A stretch of 64,000 nt of DNA from Pseudogemmatithrix spongiicola (GTDB lineage Bacteria; Gemmatimonadota; Gemmatimonadetes; Gemmatimonadales; Gemmatimonadaceae): positions 496,001 through 560,000 of the forward strand of contig NZ_CP130613.1 of assembly GCF_030623445.1 (NCBI RefSeq), read 5' to 3'. The notes below the pieces were generated by a model. That model ran no database searches. It worked only from the letters and a program-made list of their open reading frames with translations, and was not told the origin of the DNA. This document shows, one piece after another, positions 40,392 to 48,667 of the stretch. How positions within the stretch are numbered: the stretch's first letter is position 1; each line of letters starts with the position of its first letter. The position numbers and the translations under genes were made by a program.

Positions 40392-41718
40392 GGGCCTATC
40401 CGGAATTCTGTGTGTGAGGCCATACTGACCCTGAGGAGGGGCGATGGCCAAGCCGAAAGAGGAGTTCCCCACGTTTGACCCGGCGGCGCTGGACGCGCTG
40501 ATCGGGGACGCGCGTTCGCCGGAGGATTTCACCGCCGTGATGCGCGCGTTGCAGAAGCGACTCGCGGAGCGGATGCTGGCCGGCGAACTGAGCGCGCACC
40601 TGGGCTACGCGCCCGGCGAGGCGAAGCCGGCCGGGCAGACGAACCATCGCAATGGCGCGACGCCGAAGACGGTGCTGACCGGGACCGGCGCCGTGCCGCT
40701 CGAGATCCCGCGCGACCGCGAGGGCACGTTCCGGCCGCAGTTGGTGCCCACGGGCGTGCGCCGCCTGCCGCAGTTCGATGCGAACGTGCTCTCGCTCTAC
40801 GCGCGGGGCGTCAGCGTGCGCGAGATCCAGGCCCACCTGGAGCAGCTGTATCAGGTGGAGGTCGCGCCGAGCGTCATCAGCGTGATCACCGACGAGGTGG
40901 TGGCCGAGGTGCAGGCGTGGCAGCAGCGGCCGCTCGAGCGGATGTACCCGGTGGTCATCTTCGACGCGCTGCGGGTGAAGATCCGCGACGAGGGCACGGT
41001 CCGGAACAAGGCGGTCTACCTCGCGCTCGGCGTGGACCGCGAGGGGCACAAGGAGGTGCTGGGCCTCTGGATCGAGCAGACGGAAGGCGCGGGCTTCTGG
41101 CTGCGCGTGATGAGCGAATTGAAGGCGCGCGGCGTCGACGACATCCTCGTGGCGCTCGTCGATGGGCTCGTCGGCTTCCCGGACGCCATCACGACGGTCT
41201 TCCCGCAGGCGCAGGTGCACCACTGCGTCGTGCATCTCGTGCGGCAGAGCCTGGCGTACGCGAGCTGGAAGGACCGCAAGCCGATCAGCGCCGCCCTGCG
41301 GGCCATCTACAAGGCGCCCACCGAGGCGGCCGCCAGCAGTGCGCTCGAGACCCTCGCCGCCGGCCCGTGGGGCACGCGATATCCCGCCATCGCGGCGCTG
41401 TGGCGCCGGCACTGGCCGCACGTCGTGCCCGTCTTCGCCTACCCGCCCGAGCTCCGGCGGCTGCTCTACACGACGAACGCCATCGAGAGCCTGCACATGC
41501 AGCTCCGGAAGATCGTGAAGACCCGCGGCCACTTCCCGACCGACGAAGCCGCGGCCAAGTTGCTCTATCTCGCGCTGCGGAACATCCAAGCGAAGTGGAA
41601 GCGCGGGAGTCACGCTTGGAAGGCCGCGATGCCGTATCTCGGGATGCTGTTTGGTCCGCGCTTCACCGATCATGCGTGATCCCCACGACGCCTCGCACAC
41701 AGAAATCCGTACAGGCCC
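40392..41718 (+). mobile_element. Intact IS256-family insertion sequence with 8-bp target duplication
   Basis: The 1327-bp element has terminal inverted repeats that match at 25 of 30 positions (left starts GGGCCTATCCGG, right reversed starts GGGCCTGTACGG). It is flanked on both sides by the perfect 8-bp direct repeat CCGGGCCC (40384-40391 and 41719-41726). IS256 elements usually duplicate 8-9 bp. A single full-length transposase lies inside. Complete ends and an unmutated target duplication suggest a recent insertion. It landed just upstream of the Clp-fold protease operon. Confidence 0.93.
40444..41679 (+). CDS. IS256-family (mutator-type) transposase
   Basis: This 411-aa DDE transposase is full length for the family. 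The catalytic residues can be placed in VVIFDALRVKIRD (first Asp), VALVDGLVGFPDAI (second Asp) and TTNAIESLHMQLRKI (Glu), with the family C/H signature VHHCVVHLVR between them. GAGGAGG lies about 6 nt before the ATG. No frameshift or stop is present, so the enzyme is probably active. Confidence 0.95.
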   Translation: MAKPKEEFPTFDPAALDALIGDARSPEDFTAVMRALQKRLAERMLAGELSAHLGYAPGEAKPAGQTNHRNGATPKTVLTGTGAVPLEIPRDREGTFRPQLVPTGVRRLPQFDANVLSLYARGVSVREIQAHLEQLYQVEVAPSVISVITDEVVAEVQAWQQRPLERMYPVVIFDALRVKIRDEGTVRNKAVYLALGVDREGHKEVLGLWIEQTEGAGFWLRVMSELKARGVDDILVALVDGLVGFPDAITTVFPQAQVHHCVVHLVRQSLAYASWKDRKPISAALRAIYKAPTEAAASSALETLAAGPWGTRYPAIAALWRRHWPHVVPVFAYPPELRRLLYTTNAIESLHMQLRKIVKTRGHFPTDEAAAKLLYLALRNIQAKWKRGSHAWKAAMPYLGMLFGPRFTDHA

Positions 41719-41870
41719 CCGGGCCCGCGCAACGCAGGTACGCGCCGGCGTGCGTGTCAGTTAGACTCGTGCCGCCTCGATATGGTTCCTGTAGAGAGTA
41801 TCGGTCGTTCTCGTGAAGCGCTTCACGGTGGGCCGCGAACGCGTCGTTCGCCAACTCAATGTGCGGGTCG

Positions 41871-42455
41871 CTACTCGTCTGCGCGCAGCTCGCGCTCGCC
41901 GGCGCCGGTCACGCTGACATGCCACTCTCGGTCCCGGCCGCGCACCGGGACGCACGAGACCCACCCCTGACGCTGGCAATGCAAGAGCAGCGCCTCGAAG
42001 GCCTCGGCGCTGTCCGCATGAAACAGGCTGTAGTCGCTCCACCGGAGCGTGCTCGCGGAGTAACCGCGCGGACGACGCTCGAGCAGCTTTCGGACGAGGC
42101 CAAGTTCAACCTCGGCGGCGGCCGCACTGCCCAGCGAAGGTCCTGTGCCCGGTGTAGGGCGGTTCCACGGCTGGGAGCGTGCCCACGTGAATGCCTCGCC
42201 CCACTCCACGTCTGCGTACGCGCCCTCACCATGCTGGCGGACGGCGGTCTCGTAGCGCTCCCGCACGTAGGTGGAGAGATATGCGCGCACCGGCGCCGGC
42301 TCGCGTGCCGCGGTGCGGTCCACCGCCTCGTTGATCTTGAAGGTGTATCGGCCGCAGACGGGACAGTGAATCGCCACGGGCCCAAGGTCGGCGCGATCCG
42401 CAGCGACAAGGCCACACACGGGGCAGTCGACGGTCGTCATACTCGCTTCATTCAT
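41871..42455 (-). CDS. Hypothetical zinc-ribbon protein
   Basis: This 194-aa soluble protein has an N-terminal zinc ribbon with two CPVCG knuckles (about residues 11-35; the second reads CPVCGRYTF). The remainder is helical, with a central WARSQPWNRPTPGTGPSLG segment and a C-terminal winged-helix-like part (VSCVPVRGRDREWHVSVTGAG), as in small nucleic-acid binding or modification-sensing proteins. No family is recognised. Met6 (42440) is an alternative start just before the zinc ribbon. A KTSC-like protein gene follows 46 bp upstream on the same strand. Confidence 0.6.
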   Translation of the reverse strand: MNEASMTTVDCPVCGLVAADRADLGPVAIHCPVCGRYTFKINEAVDRTAAREPAPVRAYLSTYVRERYETAVRQHGEGAYADVEWGEAFTWARSQPWNRPTPGTGPSLGSAAAAEVELGLVRKLLERRPRGYSASTLRWSDYSLFHADSAEAFEALLLHCQRQGWVSCVPVRGRDREWHVSVTGAGERELRADE

Positions 42456-42501
42456 GAGAGAGTTATTGGATGCGTGGGTGATCTCACGAACCGATCATTC
42501 A

Positions 42502-42726
42502 TCACAGCTTCCGGCTGTACCCCTTCCGCGCATGCTTCATGATGTAGGCGTTCAAGCCGTCTCCGGCGTCCGCCCGCCGCTGCATCTCTCTGATGTGGTG
42601 CGCACCGGCGCTCGCGTCCGTGTACTCGTAGGCCGCGCCGGTGTCGAACTGTACGTGAATCCAGCCGGGCCCGTACTCGTAGGCGAAGACGCCTGAATCG
42701 TTGTCGACGTCGGCATAGCGCTTCAC
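42502..42726 (-). CDS. KTSC-like domain protein
   Basis: The 74-aa product starts at a GTG one base after the stop of the upstream gene, with GAGGG as ribosome binding site. It reads VFAYEYGPGWIHVQFDTGAAYEYTDAS and then ends in a helical LNAYIMKHARKGYSRKL. This resembles the KTSC domain, a small fold found next to or fused to lysyl-tRNA synthetase or nucleases, whose role is unclear. The longer frame in the same phase overlaps the secreted protein upstream and is not credible. Confidence 0.6.
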   Translation of the reverse strand: MKRYADVDNDSGVFAYEYGPGWIHVQFDTGAAYEYTDASAGAHHIREMQRRADAGDGLNAYIMKHARKGYSRKL

Positions 42727-42727
42727 A

Positions 42728-43138
42728 TCAGCACCCTCGCTGAGAGGACCGTCGGTAGCCCGCGGCCTGGGCTTCCTCCTCGGTCCTGAAGTAGATCCGG
42801 TTCTGGACGGCGAGCGAGTTTCCGCCGCTGCAGCCATTCCGGTAGTACGTAGAGCCGCGCCGCGAGGCGACCCACGGACCAATCGTCGCTGGCGCGGATG
42901 CCCTGGTCTCGCCCTCAGCGCTCGTCGGCGGTGCCGCCGGCGCAGGGCGTGAGGTCGGCGGTGGCGTCGGGTTCGCCGGGGGCGTCCCGACCCTGCAGGT
43001 CCTGTTCTGGGCGATGCACGTGTTGCCGCAGGGCTTGCCCTTCACGCACCCGCGCTGTGCCTCGAGGTCGCGCGCGGCAACCAGAGAGAGGCCAAGCAGC
43101 ATCGCAACCGCCACTGCGAATCGAGAGGTACGCTTCAT
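42728..43138 (-). CDS. Secreted protein with GKPCGxxCI motif and Ada-like metal-binding domain
   Basis: This 136-aa protein has a Sec signal peptide (MKRTSRFAVAVAMLLGLSLVAA). After it comes a four-cysteine block (GCVKGKPCGNTCIAQNRTCRVG), then a Pro/Ala linker of about 35 residues. The C-terminal domain (WVASRRGSTYYRNGC...YFRTEEEAQAAGYRRSS) resembles the zinc-binding Ada N-terminal domain. The cysteine block is shared with the next gene upstream. A metal-binding or disulfide-stabilised envelope role is likely, but the function is unknown. It overlaps almost directly with the KTSC-like gene. Confidence 0.65.
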   Translation of the reverse strand: MKRTSRFAVAVAMLLGLSLVAARDLEAQRGCVKGKPCGNTCIAQNRTCRVGTPPANPTPPPTSRPAPAAPPTSAEGETRASAPATIGPWVASRRGSTYYRNGCSGGNSLAVQNRIYFRTEEEAQAAGYRRSSQRGC

Positions 43139-43225
43139 CGGATGCTCCCGGATGACTGATTCGCAATACTGCGGTCTCCGCCCGTTGGTGCGCCAGAGAC
43201 GCCCTAGGCCGTCGAGCCGTCGGGC

Positions 43226-43432
43226 TTAGCCGTTGCACGCACACCCGGCTCCGACGCGGCAGGTCGAGCTCCTGGAGATGCAGCTGTCACCACACGCTTT
43301 GCCGGTGGTGCACACCCGACAGCACCCGCCGCTTCCACCGGCAGTTGGGGATTCAGAGCATCCGCTGACTGGCAAGCTGCCGAGAAGAAAAAGTATAGGG
43401 AGCAATCGCAAGACGTATCGAACGACTGTCAC
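43226..43432 (-). CDS. Small lipoprotein with GKxCGxSCI cysteine motif
   Basis: The GTG start at 43432 was chosen because GAGG lies 9 nt upstream and it gives a proper lipoprotein signal (VRYVLRLLPILFLLGSLPVSGC). The mature part is only about 45 residues with eight cysteines in CCRVCTTGKACGDSCISR and TCRVGAGCACNG. This GKxCGxSCIxxxxxC block is the same as in the neighbouring secreted protein and resembles a motif seen in small exported proteins of many bacteria. No function is known to me. Metal binding or a disulfide-rich fold is likely. Confidence 0.6.
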   Translation of the reverse strand: MTVVRYVLRLLPILFLLGSLPVSGCSESPTAGGSGGCCRVCTTGKACGDSCISRSSTCRVGAGCACNG

Positions 43433-43597
43433 CGGACCCGTCCTCGTCGATGATTCAAGCGTGCGTATCGAAAGATATCTCTGCGGCATGTCCGATCGTG
43501 TGGCAATTGACGTCCGCAATGTCAACCACGAAAACCAAGCGGGTACGGGATCGCCACTTGCTGATCCCGTCCCCGCCGTGCATCCAGCCTCCGTGAT

Positions 43598-44068
43598 CTA
43601 CTCTCCCGCCGCGAGGTGGGTTGGCACTCCGCGCAGGCGTGCTGCAGCGAGCTGACGGGTCACGCCCTCCACGGGAATCGAGGCTATGATCGTGGCCTTG
43701 TCGCAAGACAGGATCTGAACGGACGAGCGCTCCGAGTTGAAGAGCGCGAACTCTCGGGCGACTGCTGCGGCGTCGATCACGCCCTGTACGTCCATTGCCG
43801 CGGCCGAGGCGACCATTCGGGTGTAGTCCACTTTCTTTCCCGCGTCCACCTCAAAACATCCCGCGTGGCAGCCTCCTTCGACTAAGCAAACTCTACAGTC
43901 ACCGTGGTGATCCCGGTACGCGCCGATCGGTCCCGGGAGCATGTAGTGGCCGCCGGTGCAGTACCACATGCCGTAACAGCCACCCTGCGCAGGCGCGGAA
44001 GGCGCGGGCGGTGGCGAGTCCGCCGCCACCACCGTAAGCGCAGCAATCAGGGTCATGAGAATCTTCAT
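43598..44068 (-). CDS. Secreted Cys-rich hypothetical protein
   Basis: This 156-aa protein has a Sec signal peptide (MKILMTLIAALTVVAA). A Pro/Ala spacer leads to a compact Cys-rich block (CYGMWYCTGGHYMLPGPIGAYRDHHGDCRVC and a following GGCHAGC) with seven cysteines and three histidines. A C-terminal helical/beta domain without cysteines other than one (SVQILSCDKATIIASIP) completes it. No family is recognised. It is the third small Cys-rich exported protein in 1.4 kb on the same strand. Confidence 0.55.
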   Translation of the reverse strand: MKILMTLIAALTVVAADSPPPAPSAPAQGGCYGMWYCTGGHYMLPGPIGAYRDHHGDCRVCLVEGGCHAGCFEVDAGKKVDYTRMVASAAAMDVQGVIDAAAVAREFALFNSERSSVQILSCDKATIIASIPVEGVTRQLAAARLRGVPTHLAAGE

Positions 44069-44141
44069 GAGAGGTGCTCCTGTTGAGGTGTGCTGTTGCC
44101 GGGGAACTGCGATTGACCGTTACGTGTGGGGGCCGCGGTCG

Positions 44142-45245
44142 CTAGGGCCTTGTCAGGCGCGGTCGGAGCACGCTGATCTCTGGCAATCCGTCTGCGACCG
44201 TGCGGTAAGTGACGAGGTCGCCGTTATCCAGTACGTCGAAGACGAACTCCCGTAGCATTTGGCGAGCGACCACTCTTCCTCGGTCGGGGTCAATGACTTC
44301 GACCTGAACCTCGAAGAGCTTAGCGAAGTCGATGGAGCGCGATGACAGTTCTCGAACTCCCTCTTGCACTCGGGGCCATCCGGCTCGCCAGTTGGCCCTC
44401 GGTACGCGAATGTAGACCCACAACAGCCCTTCGGTGTCTTCCGCAATGCCGATCACACTGGGCGGCGGCGGCGTGTTCGGGTTTCCAATCCACGCCTGTG
44501 AACGTCCGCGAAACCACTCCGGAGACCGACGAAGCTCGGCGAGGTGCTGTCCCGAGGCACTCCATCGCGCTAGGCGATACTCCAACGGGTCCGACATCCA
44601 GAAGTTCGCCTGCTTCGGAGTCGACACGTTCTGCGGGATGGTCGCGTTCCCTCCTGGCACCATGCGGCCACGCTCCCAGCCGAACGACGTGAGCACCCTT
44701 GCGCGAGGACCGGAAAGGTCGAGCACGTGCATCTGAAATCCGGCGGCCTCTGGCGATCCAAGAAATCCGGTAGCAAGCACCCGGCTCGGCCACTCGACGA
44801 CTTTGAGCGGGGCAAGGGGAGTCGGAAGTGTGACCTCCCGACGCGGTACGCCTGACGGGTCAATGACGAGCACGCGGCCGTCGATTTGAACGGCGAGTGT
44901 ACTGTCCCCGGGTGCCTGTGCGAGGCCAACGGTTCCTGCGAACTCGTTCGGGCCACGTCCCGCAGTTCCCACCACCCCCAAGAACTGTCCGTCTCGGGAG
45001 AACCGTCGCGGGAGCTCTCCCACCTCGATGACGTATACCGCCCCGCTCTGCGTAAGTAGCACGTCGCCGGGGATCCACGAGACGGTGCTGTCTCCGGTCT
45101 TCAGGGTCAGCAGTTGCCGCAGATTGATGACGCATCGTGAACACGTCGGTTGGTCAGGAACGATGCGGGCATCCGCCTGACCGTACGTGACGCTAGCGGA
45201 CAGCACGAGCGCGGCGAGGGCCGAAGACGCAATGATTGCACGCAT
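44142..45245 (-). CDS. Exported six-bladed beta-propeller-type protein
   Basis: This 367-aa protein has a Sec signal peptide (MRAIIASSALAALVLSASVTYG). Repeated beta blades of the NHL/BF3164 kind follow: VYVIEVGELPRRFSRDGQFLGVVGTAGRGPNEF is a classic propeller blade, and FVFDVLDNGDLVTYR is another. Two early cysteines (CSRC) could bind metal or pair. Proteins of this type are abundant in the envelope of Gemmatimonadota and Bacteroidota; their ligands are mostly unknown. The gene is upstream of the Cys-rich secreted genes on the same strand. Confidence 0.7.
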   Translation of the reverse strand: MRAIIASSALAALVLSASVTYGQADARIVPDQPTCSRCVINLRQLLTLKTGDSTVSWIPGDVLLTQSGAVYVIEVGELPRRFSRDGQFLGVVGTAGRGPNEFAGTVGLAQAPGDSTLAVQIDGRVLVIDPSGVPRREVTLPTPLAPLKVVEWPSRVLATGFLGSPEAAGFQMHVLDLSGPRARVLTSFGWERGRMVPGGNATIPQNVSTPKQANFWMSDPLEYRLARWSASGQHLAELRRSPEWFRGRSQAWIGNPNTPPPPSVIGIAEDTEGLLWVYIRVPRANWRAGWPRVQEGVRELSSRSIDFAKLFEVQVEVIDPDRGRVVARQMLREFVFDVLDNGDLVTYRTVADGLPEISVLRPRLTRP

Positions 45246-45272
45246 CTCGATAGATTAGGAGGAAGGCGGCTC

Positions 45273-45365
45273 ATGGGTTGCAGCGCGAGCTACGCTGGGG
45301 ACGGGAGCGTGAACTGTCAAGATGGCCTAGGTCTTATTGCTCAGGAGGTTGTTCACAGGGCGTAG
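45273..45365 (+). CDS. Possible 5' fragment cut by the IS481 remnant
   Basis: AGGAGG (45257-45262) precedes an ATG at 45273 by 10 nt. The frame runs MGCSASYAGDGSVNCQDG and then into the left end of the IS481 remnant, where it stops after 30 codons. It could be the start of a gene interrupted by the insertion. Nothing identifies it further. Confidence 0.25.
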   Translation: MGCSASYAGDGSVNCQDGLGLIAQEVVHRA

Positions 45366-46225
45366 CCTCACCAAGCTGGGGTTGTCGAGACACTCAACCG
45401 GCAACGCCAGCGGCCCCATGAACACCCACAAGAATGCACGCTTGACGCCGTATCTGCGACGGGAGGCGTGCCGCCGCGTGGCGGCGGGCATCCCCGTGGC
45501 CCAGGTCGCCCGCGAGCTCGGCGTCTCGCGCCAGACCATCCACGCCTGGCTCGAGCGCCCCGACGACGTCGAGACGCGCTCGTCCAAACCGCATCACTCG
45601 CCGACGTGGATCCTGCGGCGCTAGCGCCGGCAGATCCGCAAGCGGCGCGGCCAGCGCTGGTCCGGCCGGCGCATCGCGCAGCACTGCGGCATCCCGCTGT
45701 CGACCGTCGGCCGCGAGCTGCGCCGCCTCGGCCTGGGCCGCCTCCCGGCGGTCGACGGCCCGCGGCGGATCGTCCGCTACGAGCGCGACAGGCCCGGCGA
45801 GCTCGTGCATCTCGACATCAAAAAGCTCGGCCGCATCAGTCTCGTGGGGCATCGCATCCACGGCGACCGGCGCCGCCGCACGCACGGGCGGGGCTGGGAG
45901 GACGTGCACGTCGTCGAGCGCATCCTCACCGACAACGGCAGCTGCTACCGCGCGCTGCCCTTCGGCGAGCAGGCCCTCGCGCTCGGGATCGGCCAGCGCT
46001 TCACGCGGCCCAATCGCCCGCAGACCAACGGCAAGGCCGAGCGCTTCATCCGCACGCTTATCAATGAACGGGCGTACAACCGCGCCTACGCCCGCTCCGG
46101 CTGGCGCACCCGCGCACTATCCGTCCTTCTACAACACGGAGCGCCGGCAGAGCGCGCTCGGCCACCAGACCCCGGCGATGCGGCTCGCCCAGTATCTGTC
46201 AACAACGTGCTGAGTCACTACAACT
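45331..46225 (+). mobile_element. Decayed IS481-family insertion sequence
   Basis: The ends can be placed by matching imperfect inverted repeats: the left contains CTCAGGAGGTTGTTCACAG and the right, reversed, CTCAGCACGTTGTTGACAG. At about 895 bp it is shorter than the usual 1.0-1.1 kb because of an internal deletion in the transposase. No target duplication was clear. Confidence 0.65.
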
Positions 46226-46227
46226 AG
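45418..46227 (+). pseudogene. IS481-family transposase remnant
   Basis: The frame begins MNTHKNARLTPYLRREACRR with an intact helix-turn-helix (VAQVARELGVSRQTIHAWL). An in-frame TAG interrupts it at 45622-45624. The same frame then continues with GIPLSTVGRELRRLGLG and the first catalytic strand ELVHLDIKKLGRI. About 40 codons between WEDVHV and VERILTDNGSCY are missing, which removes part of the DDE core. Near 46113 the frame changes, so the NTERRQSALGHQTP segment with the catalytic Glu region is out of frame. Stop, deletion and frameshift together make it inactive. Confidence 0.8.
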
Positions 46228-46406
46228 GTTAGAAGGTGACTCCCGGCCTCGTGCCACTAGCACATTCCCTTGGCGTTTCGGCAGGCCTCGCCGCCCGCCG
46301 AGTCCGCTGTTGCACGCCGCGATTTCGCTTCTCATATTCTCGAAGCTGAGGGTAATCCGGCGGCCTTCTGAAAGCGACTAGCCCGAAACTGACTAGCGGA
46401 GGGGGA

Positions 46407-47015
46407 ATGCAGGTTCGCTCGCTCAATCGGATTATGTGGGTGACCACACTCGTGCTTCTGCTCACAGGAGCGCATCGAATCTCCCTTCTCGACGACAGCA
46501 TCTCGGATGACTTCGAAGGTGCCCCGGTGCTTTGTCCGCAAATGCTGCCACCAATCGATGGTCACTATTCCAGCATGACGGGAATCACGTTCAATGTGCA
46601 GAAGTGGCAGCAACCGGCCGGAGCTGAGGTGCCGTTCCGGCCTCACACGTTTTCGCTGACGACGAGAATTCAGCCTGTCCTTTTCGGCCAAGGCTGGTAC
46701 GAAGTCTTTCCCAAAGAGACTCAGTATGAGGGGAAGACATGGTACTGGCAGGCAAGTAGTGGCGTGCCTGGAGTATTGGCGAGTTGTACAAGAACCTGGA
46801 CGTTTTTTTATGGCTGGGTCACACGGGTGGCTTGGATGGGGCCGGTGTGGGGACACGCCTTTCCAAGCGACTTTGAACCCACCACGGTGACGAGGCTGAG
46901 ACCCGGAATGTCCGGACTGGAATGCTGGGAGTTGGTGCTTGTCGGATATGATAGCTACGGTGCGTATTACGAGATTGTACTCGACAGCTGGTGCAACCCA
47001 GTTTTCGAGGAATGA
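46407..47015 (+). CDS. Hypothetical exported protein
   Basis: The 202-aa product starts after a strong GGAGGGGG ribosome binding site. Its N-terminal hydrophobic segment (IMWVTTLVLLLTGA) is a signal peptide or membrane anchor. The rest is rich in aromatic residues (WYEVFPKETQYEGKTWYW, TWTFFYGWVTRVAWMG), as in beta-sandwich secreted proteins, with four cysteines. No family is recognised. Base composition is lower in GC than the core genome. A lipoprotein gene starts 4 bp after the stop, so the two form an operon. Confidence 0.55.
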   Translation: MQVRSLNRIMWVTTLVLLLTGAHRISLLDDSISDDFEGAPVLCPQMLPPIDGHYSSMTGITFNVQKWQQPAGAEVPFRPHTFSLTTRIQPVLFGQGWYEVFPKETQYEGKTWYWQASSGVPGVLASCTRTWTFFYGWVTRVAWMGPVWGHAFPSDFEPTTVTRLRPGMSGLECWELVLVGYDSYGAYYEIVLDSWCNPVFEE

Positions 47016-47019
47016 ACAC

Positions 47020-47790
47020 ATGACCCGTAGAATCCCCGCAATATTCGCCATGCGGCTTCCCCTCTTGGTTTGCGCTCTCACGTTTTGCTTGCTTGTGAGC
47101 TGCTCCGACAGTCGAGCGTTTGCCGTCGACGGTGCCGGACGCACTGCGCGACTGATTGATGAAGCAAGTCCTCGTGCGTTGGCTGTTCTGTCTTCGACGG
47201 CTCTGGCTGCCCTTGATTCGCAAATAGTGAGTTCACTCCTGGAGCAGGTGCCACCGGAGTCCCGGGAGCGTGAACGAACGATCTTGGTTCCCTCGCCAAG
47301 AACAGTCGCGATCATTGCATCCACACCGGCAACCGAGTACGAGCCGCTCTTGAATGCTCTGGCAAACGTCCGAGCTGAGAGAGCAAGAAGGATTCGGGGC
47401 GCCGCCGTCGAGAGAAGGGCTCAGCGAGTTCGAGTAATCCTCAGTCCGTCGATCGATAGAGATTCGGCGACTGTCGCTGTCGTGATCAAGCGCCCGACTG
47501 ATCCCGCGGCGCCCCTTGTGCTCGTTTTGCGTGCTTCCGACGCGGGGCCGCGCGAGTTGGCGATGGGGCTTCGTATGGCAGCTCGAATCGCGTCGGACAC
47601 GCTTGTCGGGAGCAGAGAGAGACGAGTGCGGTTCAGGAGAGATCCAGCGTACGACTCGCCCGCCACGAGCTCGTTCTCGCGAGCCGCCGGCATCCTTGAA
47701 ATGCTCAGCGAATCGCCCGAGCGCGACCTTGTTGGTTTCGGGAGGGTTCGTATGCTCGATGTGTACACCACGCTTGAGGACGGACGCTGA
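47020..47790 (+). CDS. Hypothetical lipoprotein
   Basis: This 256-aa protein has a lipoprotein signal ending in LLVSC (about residue 27). The mature part is helical and charged with a run of Arg/Glu (LANVRAERARRIRGAAVERRAQRVR) and a later RMAARIASDTLVGSRERRVR stretch. GAGG lies 8 nt before the ATG at 47020. An internal Met before RLPLLVCAL is an alternative start. No family is recognised. It follows the aromatic-rich exported protein by 4 bp and probably acts with it. Confidence 0.5.
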   Translation: MTRRIPAIFAMRLPLLVCALTFCLLVSCSDSRAFAVDGAGRTARLIDEASPRALAVLSSTALAALDSQIVSSLLEQVPPESRERERTILVPSPRTVAIIASTPATEYEPLLNALANVRAERARRIRGAAVERRAQRVRVILSPSIDRDSATVAVVIKRPTDPAAPLVLVLRASDAGPRELAMGLRMAARIASDTLVGSRERRVRFRRDPAYDSPATSSFSRAAGILEMLSESPERDLVGFGRVRMLDVYTTLEDGR

Positions 47791-47867
47791 CTGGACCGCC
47801 TAGATGCGAGCGCTGCGCCGCGCCGGCAACCTCGGTTCTATGGTGCTACGAGGGCCGCGCGGCTGGG

Positions 47868-48128
47868 ATGCGCGTGTACTGCGAGAGTTGCATTGGCGTC
47901 CAAAGGCTGACGGCTGGCTCTGAACTCCTCGAGGGGCCGCTCAACTGGGGGCGCGACTGGAGCGAGGTTGCTGCCTGGTTGGGTCGGGCTCGCAGCAGCT
48001 CGTCCTCACGAAAGGAACACAAACTGCTCGCACTCGAGATTCGTCGGATTCTACCGCTTCTAGGAGCCGACATCCCGGAGTCCGTTAGGGAGTTCTTGAA
48101 CCAACACGGAAGCCTGAATAGCGAGTGA
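47868..48128 (+). CDS. Hypothetical protein
   Basis: This 86-aa frame contains GPLNWGRDWSEVAAWLGRAR and a C-terminal helical KLLALEIRRILPLLGADIPESVREFLNQHG. No family, signal peptide or membrane segment is seen. The start is uncertain because the ribosome binding site is weak. A bidirectional terminator hairpin lies downstream before tRNA-Pro. It could be a fragment of a larger gene left at the island edge. Confidence 0.35.
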   Translation: MRVYCESCIGVQRLTAGSELLEGPLNWGRDWSEVAAWLGRARSSSSSRKEHKLLALEIRRILPLLGADIPESVREFLNQHGSLNSE

Positions 48129-48263
48129 CTGCGCGCGCATCTCGCGCCTGCCATTCTTCCTCCCGAGAGGTGATTCGTCGGCAGTCCAGCTGCGACGCCA
48201 AGCTTAACCGAGATGCGGACAGACACTTGGCGGACACTGGAGGGTCTTGTGGACACTGAACCG

Positions 48264-48303
48264 ATGAAGCCCTGCAACGACCAATGTCATTGCAGGGCTT
48301 CAT
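48264..48303. terminator. Bidirectional terminator hairpin next to tRNA-Pro
   Basis: ATGAAGCCCTGCAA (48264-48277) pairs perfectly with TTGCAGGGCTTCAT (48290-48303) around a 12-nt loop, and TTT follows on the plus strand. It lies 11 bp beyond the 3' end of tRNA-Pro and 135 bp after the last island gene. Confidence 0.8.
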
Positions 48304-48312
48304 TTTACGTAC

Positions 48313-48388
<76 letters not shown>

Positions 48389-48407
48389 ATCATTCGGTAA
48401 AGACTCT

Positions 48408-48440
48408 TCCAACTCCCTACTGCCAACTCATCACTGCCGT
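48408..48440. repeat. CAACTC heptamer array between tRNA genes
   Basis: The array reads CCAACTC, CCTACTG, CCAACTC, ATCACTG, CC with a 7-nt period. Only this one arm is present, without an inverted partner or hairpin, so it looks like a half copy of the elements at 13.4 and 26.0 kb. It fills the space between tRNA-Arg and tRNA-Pro. Confidence 0.6.
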
Positions 48441-48445
48441 TTCCA

Positions 48446-48519
48446 TGCGCCCGGAGAGACTCGAACTCCCAACCTTCTGATCCGTAGTCAGATGCTCTAT
48501 CCAATTGAGCTACGAGCGC
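48446..48519 (-). tRNA. tRNA-Arg (ACG)
   Basis: The cloverleaf on the minus strand has acceptor GCGCTCG, anticodon stem TCTGA/TCAGA with loop CTACGGA (anticodon ACG, read as ICG after A34 deamination) and T arm with AGTTCGAGTCT. CCA is not encoded. Confidence 0.95.
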
Positions 48520-48614
48520 ATCCTGCGCCTCGATGCCGGTCACGCGCTCCGAGGGAATCCGAAAGATAGTGGCCCCCTGAGGAGGCGTCAACGCATCGAG
48601 ACCACCGGAAATGC

Positions 48615-48650
48615 GAAGGGGTGGGCCCGAGTCCTCGAGCCCACCCCTTC
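48615..48650 (-). terminator. Terminator hairpin of the TPR gene
   Basis: GAAGGGGTGGGC (48615-48626) pairs perfectly with GCCCACCCCTTC (48639-48650); the 12-nt loop can extend the stem by CGAG/CTCG. It begins 18 bp beyond the TPR gene stop on the minus strand. No clear T-run follows. Confidence 0.75.
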
Positions 48651-48667
48651 ACCCTGCGTCGCGTGCC

